A stretch of DNA of 64,000 bases from the NCBI GenBank assembly GCA_019420945.1, contig JAHZGF010000043.1, forward strand, positions 75,530 through 139,529, read 5' to 3'. Position 1 is the stretch's first letter. Every line of letters begins with the position of its first letter. The position numbers were made by a program, and so were the translations under genes. Shown in pieces: positions 1-9,346 of this stretch. The notes beneath the pieces were generated by a model. It saw only the letters and a program-made list of their open reading frames with translations, had not been told where the DNA came from and searched no databases. The stretch is from Clostridiales bacterium. GTDB taxonomy: Bacteria; Bacillota; Clostridia; Oscillospirales; Oscillospiraceae.

Positions 1-40
1 TCGCCGAAGAACCCGCCTGAGTTTTTCTTTCCATCAATAA

Positions 41-77
41 AAAACGGGTGCGCTGCGTTATGCAGCGCACCCGTTTT
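41..77 (-). terminator. Intrinsic terminator of the Imm5-like gene
   Basis: A perfect 16-bp inverted repeat (41-56 with 62-77) has a 5-nt loop. On the minus strand the stem is followed by a T-rich stretch, so it best serves the leftward gene ending at 95. It could also stop rightward transcription entering the window. Confidence 0.85.
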
Positions 78-94
78 GCCGTTTGCGTGGTTGA

Positions 95-637
95 TCATCG
101 GCACAGAAAGTCCGCCCACGGTTCCTGGTAAGCCGGCAGCTGGGTTTGCCAAAACAGAAGCCGGTCTACATAATGCTGCACCCGGGCCTCCACAGGGGTC
201 TGACAGTGTTCCAGCCCGTAGGTCCGCACCTGAGCGGTCAATTCATAGATGGGATACCCCAGAGCGTGGCCCGGGGTGTGGACCACACTGCAGGCCTGGC
301 CCACCGCATGACACCGGGCGATGTCCGCCGGATCACAGAGCTCCTTGGCCAGTCCGTGGCAGTCCAGAATGGCCCGCTTAGCCAGGGGCATTTTTATGGC
401 CCCCGCAGCCCACAGCCGGGCTGCCTCCAGGGCTTGCCGGGGCCTGTCCTCTCCGACGTAGCGTGCCTCCAGTTCTGCCACCGTCTCCTCCGCCAGGTCC
501 AGAGCCCACAGCACCAGCCCACGGCGGCTCTGGCCCTCCACCAGCAGCCGGAGATCTTGGAGCAGCAGGCTGTCCTTGGAAAACAGCACCTGATTTTTGC
601 GCTTCATTTTTTCCCGCACTTCGTCCAGCCAGTCCAT
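95..637 (-). CDS. Imm5-like putative immunity protein
   Basis: The 180-residue product resembles the Imm5 family of putative immunity proteins found in Clostridia. The recognised block is the central LWALDLAEE segment, the conserved AARLWAAGAIKMP segment and the later H-x-VGQACSVVHTPGHALG segment. Family members are predicted to protect against a cognate polymorphic toxin; this is a family-level prediction, not demonstrated here. The ATG at 637 is chosen because AGAGGGGG lies just upstream; the frame stays open further upstream but without a ribosome site. The gene has its own promoter and terminator and no toxin gene is visible beside it in this window, so it looks like an orphan. A housekeeping role is equally possible. 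Confidence 0.7.
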   Translation of the reverse strand: MDWLDEVREKMKRKNQVLFSKDSLLLQDLRLLVEGQSRRGLVLWALDLAEETVAELEARYVGEDRPRQALEAARLWAAGAIKMPLAKRAILDCHGLAKELCDPADIARCHAVGQACSVVHTPGHALGYPIYELTAQVRTYGLEHCQTPVEARVQHYVDRLLFWQTQLPAYQEPWADFLCR

Positions 638-667
638 AAAATCCCCCTCTTTGTTGCGATCACGCCT

Positions 668-696
668 ATGATAGCCTTTTGGTGGCTGTTTGGCAA
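668..696 (-). promoter_or_regulatory. Sigma-A promoter for the Imm5-like gene
   Basis: On the minus strand a TTGCCA -35 box (691-696) and a TATCAT -10 box (668-673) are separated by 17 nt, about 30 nt upstream of the start codon at 637. Confidence 0.6.
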
Positions 697-715
697 CCCG
701 AGCAGGAAAAGGAAG

Positions 716-745
716 TTGTTGTTTTCTGCCGCTATATGATACAAT
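716..745 (+). promoter_or_regulatory. Candidate promoter for the ABC exporter operon
   Basis: TTGTTG (716-721) and TACAAT (740-745) are spaced 18 nt, about 100 nt upstream of the permease start at 845. The -35 is imperfect. Confidence 0.45.
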
Positions 746-844
746 GGACCAAACTGGAAAACATTTTGAGAGAGAAACCAAGGAACATCTGACCCTTTGG
801 AGGGGGATTCCCCAAACGGTTTTGGCATCGGGAAGGAGAGGCCT

Positions 845-3800
845 ATGATTCTGCGCAACGGCATTCGGTCCAATCTGCGGGCCAGGGGCCGAACGATATT
901 ATTTACACTGCTGATCCTTGTCGTCACGTTGTCCCTGTCCCTGGGACTGGGAATGTGGGGTTACTGCGGTCAGATGCTCCGGCAGTGCGACGAGAATTAT
1001 ACCTCCATCGCCCTGGTGGAGTATATGGGCGCGGAGTATCCCGAGGAGGACGCGGCAGACCCCTATGCCCGGGAGGCCTTTGAGGCGCTGGATGGGACAG
1101 CCATTTCCTCTGTGGAGGGGGTGGAGCTGTGGGAGACCAGCGACAACACCCTGGCCTCGTTGGAGGGCTATACCCGAACCCAGGGGGAGCAGCCCTATGA
1201 GCAGATGGGAGTGGTGGTGGTCAGTGTGCTTTCCAACCCCATCACCCAGGAACAGATGGTCTATCTCACCCCGGAAGAGCTGCCGGAGGCCTATGTAGCC
1301 AATGATCTGGAAAATGGAACCCTGCGAATCTACGTTGGAGACGGGGAGCCGGAGGTGCTGAACTGTTACTTCTATGAGCCTTCCACCGGGGAATACTGGC
1401 AGCGAAAGACAGAGCTGGTGGAGCAAGGCGATATCACGTTCGGTCAGACCAGTGAAGTGCCGGTGACTCAGGACCAGCTGCCCAGTCAGTATATTCTGAT
1501 GAACGCTTCCACCGGTGGAATGAAGGTGATCTACTCGGGGGAGGCAGATCTGTACAGCTTGCCCGCCTACTATTATGATTCCATCACCGACCAGATCTAC
1601 GATTTTGAACAGGTACCGGTGGGGTTTGACGGTCTTATGGCCCGGTCGGTCTACACCCTGAACGGGAAGGACAGTGGACTGCTGTCCATCACCTGCGGCG
1701 ATACGGAGTTTGCCCCGGAGCCGGGCAAATACTACCTGCTCCACGGCACCTTCTATGATTCAGACCTTCGGGGCGGGGACAGCTTTGAAGTAACGGAGTT
1801 CTACCAGGGTTGCGATACGCCCCCCTGGCTGGAGGTGTTCGGCCCGGACGATCCCGCCACAGAGGAGGGGATTTTTGCCGATTACGCCCAACGCTACCGG
1901 CTGGGCAATAACTATATCCGTCTGACGGCCAGCGCCGATGTGGAGAGCCTGGAAGTATTCCAGCAAAGTAACCTCTACCTGGAGGAAGGCAGGTTCCCGG
2001 AGGCCGGAGAGGCGGGCACCTGTGTGCTCAGCGGCACCACCGCCGCCTCTGCCGGGGTGGAGTTGGGAGACACTGTCACCGTATCTCTGCTGACTTCCCA
2101 GCAGGAGGACCGGTTCACCCTCTCGGAGACAGCGCGGGTCAAGGAACTGACCGTGGTGGGGATTACCAACAAAAGCGAGGATTACGACGGCTGCGTCTGG
2201 GTGTCCGACGCGGAGGGAGGATTTGATGGCCCTCTCTTTGGTTATCAGTTGGGGAGGGCAGTGCTGGACAATGAAACGGCCCGACAGGCGGTGGAGCAGC
2301 TCCAGGCCCTGATGCCGGACCAGGTCCGGGTTACCCTCTACGATCAGGGTTATTCTGCCGCCGCTCAGCCGCTGGAAACCCTGCGGTCCACGGCCCTGGC
2401 CATCACCCTGGCCAGCGGAGCCGGAGCATTGGCGGTGCTGGTGTTGTTTGCCTTCCTGTTTGTGGGGCGCCAGCGGGAGACGGTGCAAATTCTCACCTCC
2501 CTGGGGACCCCCAAAGGGAAAATCACCCTGTGGCTGCTGTCGGGCAGCGGAGTCATTGCCGGTCTGGCTGCCCTGCTGGGAGGCGTAACCGGAGCCCTGT
2601 TGTTGGATCGGGTCATCTCTCTGGCGCTGTCGGCGGCCCAGGGACTTTACAAGACAGATCTGCGCTACAGCCAGGCGGCGGTGGGATTGAGCCGCACCCT
2701 GGAGCAGGAGCATGTCTTTCTTATCTGGCCTGCCCTGTGCAGTGTTTTGGCGGTGTTTTTGCTGTCGCTGCTGCTGTGTGCCCTGTTTTTGATTCAGGCC
2801 CGGCGGCAGGATCAGCCCAAGAGAGGCAAACTAAAGGTGCGTACTCCCAAGACGGGAACCTCGGTAACGGGCCGGGGCGTGCTCCGGTTTGCAGTCCGTA
2901 ATCTTTGCCGGGGCGGACTTCGCTCCGCAGTGGTTCCTGCCGCGGCCCTGGTGCTGGCTCTCTTTCTGGGGCTGCTGGGCGCAACCGCCCAGGGCTGGCA
3001 GCGGCAGATGGACACCCTCTATGACAGCACCGTTATTACCGGTCAGGCCACCAGTCTCAACGGCCGCTACAACTCCGGGCTGCTGATTCCCGGGGAGACG
3101 GTGCGGCTGCTGAATGATACCGGAATGGTCAAGAACCTTCATGTCTCCAAGGGATTCCACTATTGGAACCCGGAGGAGATGCCCAGCTTTGGCCAGGGCA
3201 GTTTTTCCCAGGAGAGCCGGGACGTCTGGATTGAACAACAGCCGGAGCTCATTGCTCTGAACGGTCTGGACGCGGCTCCGGAGTTTTTCTATGCCGATCC
3301 CCAGGTGGAATGGCTGGAGGGCTGGGATGAAAGTATGCTGGCCTCCGGGGACTACCGGCCCTTCTTTGAGTCGCAGCAGCTCTTCCTGGGGCAAGCCCAG
3401 GAGCCGGAGTGCTATCCGGTTCTGGCCAGCCGGGACTATCTGGCCAGCCATGGCCTGAGCCTGGGAGACAGCTACACTGTGGACATTCGCTATGAGGTGG
3501 GAACCCAAGGCACCATGGAGGCGTCCATTGAACTTCAGATCGTGGGTTCTTTCCAACAGCACAGCACACAGGCCAACCTTTATGTGCCCCTGGCGTTTCT
3601 CGTGGACCCGGAGGACCTCTTTGGTGCGGAAAATCCCTATGAGGATCTGACGGTCAGCAGCAAAATGATCAGCCAGGAGGATGTAGCTGACTATTTCCGC
3701 TATACGATACGGTTTTCCACCTGTCGCTTTGAGCTCACCTCTGCCCGAAACTTGGAGGAGCTGCGCAACACGCTGGAGCAGCAGGAATTCAGCCGGGTAA

Positions 3801-4228
3801 ACGGAGTGAGGGAAGTACGGACTGCCATCCTGCTTCAGGATGCCACTTTTACCGAGACGGTACAGAGCTTTGGACGCTATCTCTCCTTTGGAGAACTGCT
3901 GTTTCCCATTCTGCTGGCGGTGGTGGCGGTGCTGGGATTCATCATCTCCTGGCTGATGGTCCACACCCGGCGGATGGAGTTCGCTATGCTCCGGGGACTG
4001 GGTACCCCCAGAGGCAAAGTGTTTTTGACCTTCTTCTTGGAGCAAGCGGCTCTGTGCCTGCTGGGATGCCTGGCAGCCTGCGGGGTACTGGCTTTGGTGG
4101 GGACCGGCGGCCTGTTCCAGTGGCTGGCGGTGGCGGGTTTTGCGGTCTGCTATCTGCTGGGCAGCGCCCTCAGCGTCTGGCTGGTGGGCCGAATCCATCT
4201 GATGAGTCTGCTCTCGGAGCGGGAATGA
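845..4228 (+). CDS. FtsX/MacB-type ABC transporter permease
   Basis: The 1127-residue membrane protein has one N-terminal membrane helix (about residues 13-36), a long extracytoplasmic region, a first FtsX-like helix set (about 515-690), a second long external region and a C-terminal FtsX set (about 1015-1127). Both helix sets carry the family motif around LTSLGTPKGK and MLRGLGTPRGK. It should form the membrane half of a lipoprotein- or peptide-handling exporter with the ATPase encoded next. The ATG at 845 is preferred over an earlier in-frame start at 797 because GGAAGGAG precedes it and the product then begins like other FtsX permeases. The substrate cannot be read from sequence; bacitracin-type peptide efflux and lipid trafficking are both options. 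Confidence 0.9.
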   Translation: MILRNGIRSNLRARGRTILFTLLILVVTLSLSLGLGMWGYCGQMLRQCDENYTSIALVEYMGAEYPEEDAADPYAREAFEALDGTAISSVEGVELWETSDNTLASLEGYTRTQGEQPYEQMGVVVVSVLSNPITQEQMVYLTPEELPEAYVANDLENGTLRIYVGDGEPEVLNCYFYEPSTGEYWQRKTELVEQGDITFGQTSEVPVTQDQLPSQYILMNASTGGMKVIYSGEADLYSLPAYYYDSITDQIYDFEQVPVGFDGLMARSVYTLNGKDSGLLSITCGDTEFAPEPGKYYLLHGTFYDSDLRGGDSFEVTEFYQGCDTPPWLEVFGPDDPATEEGIFADYAQRYRLGNNYIRLTASADVESLEVFQQSNLYLEEGRFPEAGEAGTCVLSGTTAASAGVELGDTVTVSLLTSQQEDRFTLSETARVKELTVVGITNKSEDYDGCVWVSDAEGGFDGPLFGYQLGRAVLDNETARQAVEQLQALMPDQVRVTLYDQGYSAAAQPLETLRSTALAITLASGAGALAVLVLFAFLFVGRQRETVQILTSLGTPKGKITLWLLSGSGVIAGLAALLGGVTGALLLDRVISLALSAAQGLYKTDLRYSQAAVGLSRTLEQEHVFLIWPALCSVLAVFLLSLLLCALFLIQARRQDQPKRGKLKVRTPKTGTSVTGRGVLRFAVRNLCRGGLRSAVVPAAALVLALFLGLLGATAQGWQRQMDTLYDSTVITGQATSLNGRYNSGLLIPGETVRLLNDTGMVKNLHVSKGFHYWNPEEMPSFGQGSFSQESRDVWIEQQPELIALNGLDAAPEFFYADPQVEWLEGWDESMLASGDYRPFFESQQLFLGQAQEPECYPVLASRDYLASHGLSLGDSYTVDIRYEVGTQGTMEASIELQIVGSFQQHSTQANLYVPLAFLVDPEDLFGAENPYEDLTVSSKMISQEDVADYFRYTIRFSTCRFELTSARNLEELRNTLEQQEFSRVNGVREVRTAILLQDATFTETVQSFGRYLSFGELLFPILLAVVAVLGFIISWLMVHTRRMEFAMLRGLGTPRGKVFLTFFLEQAALCLLGCLAACGVLALVGTGGLFQWLAVAGFAVCYLLGSALSVWLVGRIHLMSLLSERE

Positions 4229-4238
4229 GGTGCTGAAC

Positions 4239-4922
4239 ATGAGTATTTTGGAACTGAAGGATGTGTGTTATACCTACCGCACCCAGTATCAGCAGGTGGA
4301 GGCCCTGAAGGGGATCTCCTATACCTTTGAGGCGGGGAAGATGTACGCTATCATGGGAAAGTCGGGCTCCGGCAAGACCACCCTGCTTTCCCTGATGGCG
4401 GGGCTGGACCTGCCCACCCGGGGAGAGGTGCTCTGCGAAGGGGTGAGTACCGCCCAGATGAATCTGGAGCGCTACCGCCGGGAGAAGGCTGCGGTGATTT
4501 ATCAGAGCTTTCGGCTCTTTCCGCTGCTGACGGTGGCGGAAAATGTTATGTACCCCATGGAGCTGCGAGGGATGAAACCTCGGGCGGCCCGGGAGCGGGC
4601 GGCGGCGCTGGTGGAAAAGGTATCTCTGCCGGAGACCGTGCTGGATCGGTATCCCACCATGCTCTCCGGCGGTGAGCAGCAGCGGGTGGCCATTGCCCGG
4701 GCCCTGGGGATGGAGACTAAGCTGCTCTTTGCCGATGAGCCCACCGGCAATTTGGACACCGCCAACGGAGAGAATGTGCTCTCCATCCTCCAGGCCCTGG
4801 CCCATGAGGATGGCTATTGTGTGATCCTGGTGACCCACGATGAGTCCATCGGGGCCCGAGCTGACCAGTTGCTGTGTCTGAGCGATGGCCTGCTGCAGGG
4901 GCAGCCAAAGGGCGAGGGATAA
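4239..4922 (+). CDS. ABC transporter ATP-binding protein (LolD/MacB type)
   Basis: The 227-residue ATPase powers the permease encoded 10 nt upstream. It shows a Walker A motif (GKSGSGKTT), Q-loop, signature LSGGEQQR, Walker B ([12 protein letters not shown]) and the switch histidine in VTHD. ATG 4239 is favoured; a GTG at 4230 is in frame but leaves little room for a ribosome site. The tight spacing indicates translational coupling. A strong terminator follows at 4931, so the operon has two genes. The substrate is unknown. Confidence 0.93.
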   Translation: MSILELKDVCYTYRTQYQQVEALKGISYTFEAGKMYAIMGKSGSGKTTLLSLMAGLDLPTRGEVLCEGVSTAQMNLERYRREKAAVIYQSFRLFPLLTVAENVMYPMELRGMKPRAARERAAALVEKVSLPETVLDRYPTMLSGGEQQRVAIARALGMETKLLFADEPTGNLDTANGENVLSILQALAHEDGYCVILVTHDESIGARADQLLCLSDGLLQGQPKGEG

Positions 4923-4930
4923 TGGATTAG

Positions 4931-4976
4931 ACAAAACAGCCCCGGTGCCAAGGCTTTGGCACCGGGGCTGTTTTGT
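4931..4976 (+). terminator. Intrinsic terminator of the ABC exporter operon
   Basis: A perfect 19-bp inverted repeat (4931-4949 with 4958-4976) has an 8-nt loop and a T-rich 3' end. Confidence 0.9.
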
Positions 4977-5052
4977 TGTTCAGCATCCGAATACCAACAA
5001 AAGTCCCTCAGTAACGGTGAAAAAGTAGAGTATGGCAATTCCTTTTGCTTTC

Positions 5053-5081
5053 TCGACACCGACGTCTACTTATGGTATAAT
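5053..5081 (+). promoter_or_regulatory. Promoter for the LuxR-type regulator
   Basis: TCGACA (5053-5058) and a consensus TATAAT (5076-5081) are spaced 17 nt, about 75 nt before the start codon. Confidence 0.6.
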
Positions 5082-5155
5082 TCGATGGACTGAACAGCGG
5101 GGTTTGTTTAAAATTCCGCTTGGGATGATTTCAGGCAAAAGGAGGGGATAGAGGA

Positions 5156-6151
5156 ATGGTTCAGATTGCGGTGGATTTACTGGACTTTTTTATGCTGCTG
5201 GCCTTTTCAAGTGCGATTACCGTCTGTATAATCCTCTGCCTGGGCCGCAATTCCAAGCGGGCACTGATGATTGGAATTTATTTCTTCATCCAGATGCTGC
5301 TGGAATTGGTGATTCGGACCAGTGAGGTGAATAATCCCATTACCCAATGGTGGAATCGGTTCTTTACCAGTACTGTGGAGCTTAAGGGCCTGTTTTATAC
5401 TGTCATTCTGGTGTCCATGATGTTGGTGGTGCTCTATATGCTGGAACTGCCTATGAAAGCCAGATATTTTGTGGCTCCGGGGCTTATAGGCACTTTTTTG
5501 CTCACCATTCCCGCAATTCAGCACAAAAATATGATCTTTTACGGAATGTATCTGGCGCCTTGTGAGGCCTTTTATCTGGGGCTGTCGCTCTACACGCTGT
5601 GGAAGATGCGCTCCATGCCCGATTCCAAGCTGTTTCAGGTGTTCCGTAAGGTGCTGATCCTGATTGCGGCGTTTTCCATCATTATCTTTGCGGAGGATTT
5701 CATCACCAGCTGGCGCTACGGTTTCTTTACGGAATTCCAGGGCTTTACCGATCCCAGCCTGGGCATAGCCTATGTCAAGGAGCGCAGCTTCAGCGAGAGT
5801 ATTTTGCAGCTGATCCTGGCCGGAGCCACCATCTATGTGGGAGCCCGCGCTCTGGTGGAGGCGCTGCGCTCCGATCTGCAGACCCTGGCCGGTGCTCCGG
5901 AGCAGATTTCCGAGAAAATGCAGGACAGTGACGTGGACAGATTTGCCCAACAGATCGGCCTCAGCCCCCGGGAGCGGGAGGTGCTGCCGCTTTTGCTGGA
6001 AAATCAGAGCATGCAGCAAATCAGCGAAAACCTGTTCATCTCCCTGGGAACTGTGAAATATCACACCCATAACGTCTACCAAAAAGCGGGGGTGAGCGAT
6101 CGCACCCAGCTGATTATGAAGTTCGCCGCTTCCTGCGGCAGTTTGAAATAA
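5156..6151 (+). CDS. Membrane-anchored LuxR-family transcriptional regulator
   Basis: The 331-residue protein has about seven hydrophobic segments in its first 240 residues and a LuxR/GerE-type helix-turn-helix at about 262-325 (LSPREREVLPLLLE, then TVKYHTHNVYQKAGV). This layout fits a one-component regulator that senses a signal in the membrane and binds DNA in the cytoplasm. The start is supported by an AAAGGAGGGG site 12 nt upstream. It is monocistronic, with its own promoter and terminator. Its target is unknown; the ABC exporter just upstream is one candidate by proximity. Confidence 0.85.
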   Translation: MVQIAVDLLDFFMLLAFSSAITVCIILCLGRNSKRALMIGIYFFIQMLLELVIRTSEVNNPITQWWNRFFTSTVELKGLFYTVILVSMMLVVLYMLELPMKARYFVAPGLIGTFLLTIPAIQHKNMIFYGMYLAPCEAFYLGLSLYTLWKMRSMPDSKLFQVFRKVLILIAAFSIIIFAEDFITSWRYGFFTEFQGFTDPSLGIAYVKERSFSESILQLILAGATIYVGARALVEALRSDLQTLAGAPEQISEKMQDSDVDRFAQQIGLSPREREVLPLLLENQSMQQISENLFISLGTVKYHTHNVYQKAGVSDRTQLIMKFAASCGSLK

Positions 6152-6172
6152 GATTGCATTGAATTCCAACAG

Positions 6173-6209
6173 AGGCCACCGCTGAGGAGAAATCCTGCGG
6201 TGGCCTTTT
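6173..6209 (+). terminator. Terminator of the LuxR-type gene
   Basis: A 10-bp perfect stem (6173-6182 with 6197-6206) runs into TTTT and a further T-rich stretch. Confidence 0.8.
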
Positions 6210-6252
6210 GCTTTTCCAATCCAGGGGTGACGGTTCCAGGAGAAACAGAGTA

Positions 6253-6305
6253 AAACACAACACCCCCTGAATTGATGGAAATCCGATTCAGGGGGTGTTG
6301 TGTTT
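6253..6305 (-). terminator. Terminator of fbp (bidirectional)
   Basis: A perfect 20-bp inverted repeat (6253-6272 with 6286-6305) with a 13-nt loop lies between the convergent LuxR-type gene and fbp. Short T-runs on both strands make it usable from either side. Confidence 0.85.
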
Positions 6306-6331
6306 ATATGTGAGAGGCTGGAGATCAACGC

Positions 6332-8269
6332 TTATTGATCCGAATGCTGGCGCAGAGCACCGCTGCGATACAGCTCAATCAGATCCTGCAGATGCCGGAT
6401 TTTGTCTTGATACTCCCGGCCCGTGTCTGTCTCACTCATCATGATCTGATGGGGCATGGTCTCCACCACCCGGGTCACGGTGCGGGTGGTGACGTGTTGG
6501 CCGGAGGCGTTCATGATGGGCTGGTGCTCCGCCAGTTTGATGACAGTGGAGTTGTAGATCAGCGTATAGCCGGCGATGCCGGTGGTGGGACGGTAGGACT
6601 TGGCAATGCCGCCGTCGATGACGAAGAGCCGGCCTCCCGCCTTGATGGGACTTTCTCCCTGCTTCACCGGCACATGGCCGTTGATGATGTGGCTGGTGTT
6701 GGGATCCAGGCCGAATTCGTTCAGAATATGTTCCACGGTGCCGGGTTGGTCGATATAGGCGTAGTAGGGGTTCTTGGGTTCCTCCCGCAGTTCCGGGGCT
6801 TCGGTAAAGTAACGCTCAAAGGTGGTCACCTTGTCCTTGCCAAAGAGGGGAGAACGGGCCCCCACCCAAAGATACCAGTAGAAATCCGTATCCTCCTGGT
6901 TGCCGCTGTAATAGGCCCGGCGAACCCGGCGTTCCAGGGCGTCCAGCAGCCCTTTGCCGGAATAGAGGGTGCCACCGACATCCAGTTCCGCGAAGCTGCC
7001 GTCCTCATTCATGGGAATACAGCCGTGGTAGAGCAGGTTGCCGTTGTAGGCCTTGTACATGCCGCCATTGGCCACCAGATAGTCCACATGCCGACGCAGC
7101 CGCTCTCCATGCTGGAAGGAGGCTGCAATGGCGTCCACCACATCGGCCTCCTCCTGAGTCAGTGCATAGGGGTCCTGGGGGTCCACGGTAGGAAGATTGG
7201 TATCCCGGAGGGGATACTCCTTCCCGTCTACGGTGATAACACCTCGCTTCAGATCCATTTTGTCCAACAGCAGCTGCCGGTCCAGTCCGTAGTCCGGGTG
7301 CCGGCGGATGAGCTGGCCCTCCAGCTTGAACATGATGATGGCAGCCGCCTTGTGCATTTTGGCCGCCAGAGCCGTATCCACCGGATCATACTGATTCTGG
7401 TCCAGAGTGTGAGGCCGAAATGCTTTGCAGTCATCGTCGGCGTAGGTTTTTGCGGCAAAGGAGGAGAGGGGACGCAGATTGATGCCGTAGCCGTCCTCCA
7501 GGCAGTCAAAGTTGTTGTAGCTCAGGCCAATCCGCAGCACCGAGAACATGCACACCCGGTTTCCCGCCGCGGCGCCGATCCACTCAATGTCGTGGTTGCC
7601 CCATTGAATATCCACACTGCGGTGGCTCATGAGCTCATCCATGATCAGATCTGCCCGGGGGCCACGGTCAAAGATATCCCCCAGGATGTGAAGCTGATCC
7701 ACGGCAATCTGCTGGAGCATCCGGCAGATGGAGATAATCAGCCCGTCCCCGATGCCGCACCGGATGGAGGCATCGATGAGTTCTTTGTAGTACTTGGCCT
7801 TGTTGGCCACCATGGGGTCTTGCAGAATCAGGTCATCAATAATGTTTTCAAATTTGGGGTTGATGACCTCGGCCACCCGTTTTCGGTTGTATTTGGAGGC
7901 CAGTTCCCGGCACACCTGCACCAGCCGGTGGATGACCAGAGCGGACCAGCTTTCATAGTTGGAAAGCGTTTCCTTCTTCTTCTGCAGGCAGGTGTGGGGG
8001 TGGGCGATCAGGTCCGCCAGCTCATCCCGTTCCTGCTCTGAGAGGGTAAAGGAGTAGACCGTGTCAATTTTATCCCGGATCACACCGGAGGCGGAGCGTA
8101 GCAGCTGAATAAAGGCGGCGCTCTCTCCGTGCAGGTCACTGAAAAAATATTCGGTGCCCTTGGGAAGTTTGAGAATGGAGCTCATATCCACAATGGCCCG
8201 CACGGAGGACTCCACATTGGGATAGCGCTCCGACAGCAGTTTCAAGTATTCTAAATTCTGATCTGACAT
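6332..8269 (-). CDS. fbp: Fructose-1,6-bisphosphatase, class 3
   Basis: The 645-residue cytoplasmic gluconeogenic enzyme hydrolyses fructose 1,6-bisphosphate to fructose 6-phosphate. It is the long Firmicutes type built on a metallophosphoesterase core: FFSDLHGE near residue 43, HILGDIFDRGPRADL, QWGNHDIEW, and a C-terminal NGHVPVK block with VIDGGIAKSY. The length fits the class. The start has a GAGGAATGAC context in the 38-nt gap after the hydrolase gene, so the two genes are probably cotranscribed. Confidence 0.95.
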   Translation of the reverse strand: MSDQNLEYLKLLSERYPNVESSVRAIVDMSSILKLPKGTEYFFSDLHGESAAFIQLLRSASGVIRDKIDTVYSFTLSEQERDELADLIAHPHTCLQKKKETLSNYESWSALVIHRLVQVCRELASKYNRKRVAEVINPKFENIIDDLILQDPMVANKAKYYKELIDASIRCGIGDGLIISICRMLQQIAVDQLHILGDIFDRGPRADLIMDELMSHRSVDIQWGNHDIEWIGAAAGNRVCMFSVLRIGLSYNNFDCLEDGYGINLRPLSSFAAKTYADDDCKAFRPHTLDQNQYDPVDTALAAKMHKAAAIIMFKLEGQLIRRHPDYGLDRQLLLDKMDLKRGVITVDGKEYPLRDTNLPTVDPQDPYALTQEEADVVDAIAASFQHGERLRRHVDYLVANGGMYKAYNGNLLYHGCIPMNEDGSFAELDVGGTLYSGKGLLDALERRVRRAYYSGNQEDTDFYWYLWVGARSPLFGKDKVTTFERYFTEAPELREEPKNPYYAYIDQPGTVEHILNEFGLDPNTSHIINGHVPVKQGESPIKAGGRLFVIDGGIAKSYRPTTGIAGYTLIYNSTVIKLAEHQPIMNASGQHVTTRTVTRVVETMPHQIMMSETDTGREYQDKIRHLQDLIELYRSGALRQHSDQ

Positions 8270-8307
8270 GTCATTCCTCGTCTTTTCTGTGCCTGAAGGG
8301 CACGTTA

Positions 8308-9243
8308 TTAGTTCAGCTGCCGCAGCATCCAGTCCAGCAGCTGCTGATATACCTCTTCACGGTTGAATTCGTTGAGCATTTCGTGCCGGCCCTTGGGATA
8401 GAGCTTTAGCGTCACATCAGTACAGCCCGCATCCAGGAAAGATTGATAGGCCTGCCGAACGCCCTTTCCGCGATTGCCCACCGGATCCAGCTCTCCCGCC
8501 AAAAAGAGAATTGGGGTTCTCGGGTCCATTTTGGCCAGATTGGCCTTGCTCTGGTTGAACTTAATTCCGGAGAGCATATCGTGCATCAGCGTCACGGTGG
8601 GCATGGCCTGGCAGAAGGGGTCAGCCATATATTCATCCACCACCGCCTCCACCGAAGAGACCCAGTCGGAGGGGGTGCGGTTGGGCTTGAATTGCCGGTT
8701 GTATGCACCAAAGCACAGATTTTGCAGCAGCTTGCTGCGGCCCCGCTTGCCCAACCGCAGCCGCTCCAGCTTGCAGGCCGCCAGCCCCGCAGCCAGCACC
8801 AGCCCGGGCTGCTGTCCGGTGCCCAGCAGGGCGCAGGCGTCCACGGTGCCGGGATAACGGATCAGATAGCTGCGGGCCAAGAAGCTGCCCATGGAGTGGC
8901 CCAGCAGAAGATAGGGCAGCTGGGGATATTGGGCCTTCATTCGATCCCGAAGGGCGTGGACATTGTCGGTCATCCGGACCCAGCCGTTGTCGTCGGCGGT
9001 GTAGCCCAGATCCTCCTGGCGCTCCGGAGTGTTGCCGTGCCCCAGGTGATCGTCGCCACAGACCAGAAAGCCCTGGTCCGCCATAAAGCGGGCGAAGTGG
9101 TCATAGCGGCCGATGTGTTCGGAAATACCGTGCACCAGCTGCAGTACCGCAATGGGTTCCCCTGACTCCGGGGACCAGCTGCGGCCATATAGGGTGGCGG
9201 AGCCGTCCGCAGAGGGAAAACGAAATTCCTGATTGACAGACAT
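8308..9243 (-). CDS. Alpha/beta hydrolase (monoacylglycerol lipase/lysophospholipase-like)
   Basis: The 311-residue serine hydrolase of the Hydrolase_4 group has an LVHGISEHIGRY oxyanion region, the nucleophile elbow LLGHSMGS (Ser near residue 117), a late Asp in GELDPVGNRG and a His in KGRHEMLNE. No signal peptide is evident, so it should be cytoplasmic. The AAAGGAG site before ATG 9243 is good. It is the first gene of a likely two-gene unit with fbp. The substrate is probably a mono- or lysoglyceride by family, but this is not certain. Confidence 0.85.
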   Translation of the reverse strand: MSVNQEFRFPSADGSATLYGRSWSPESGEPIAVLQLVHGISEHIGRYDHFARFMADQGFLVCGDDHLGHGNTPERQEDLGYTADDNGWVRMTDNVHALRDRMKAQYPQLPYLLLGHSMGSFLARSYLIRYPGTVDACALLGTGQQPGLVLAAGLAACKLERLRLGKRGRSKLLQNLCFGAYNRQFKPNRTPSDWVSSVEAVVDEYMADPFCQAMPTVTLMHDMLSGIKFNQSKANLAKMDPRTPILFLAGELDPVGNRGKGVRQAYQSFLDAGCTDVTLKLYPKGRHEMLNEFNREEVYQQLLDWMLRQLN

Positions 9244-9292
9244 GGTAAATCCGCTCCTTTTGTGCTAAAATATGCCCGTAGAATGTATGTAC

Positions 9293-9321
9293 AGTTTACC
9301 TGTTTCCATCTCCTGCGTCAA
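9293..9321 (-). promoter_or_regulatory. Promoter for hydrolase-fbp
   Basis: On the minus strand TTGACG (9316-9321) and TAAACT (9293-9298) are spaced 17 nt in the divergent gap between the hydrolase and pepT. Confidence 0.5.
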
Positions 9322-9346
9322 CTACTTTTGCAAAGAAGGTTTCAAA

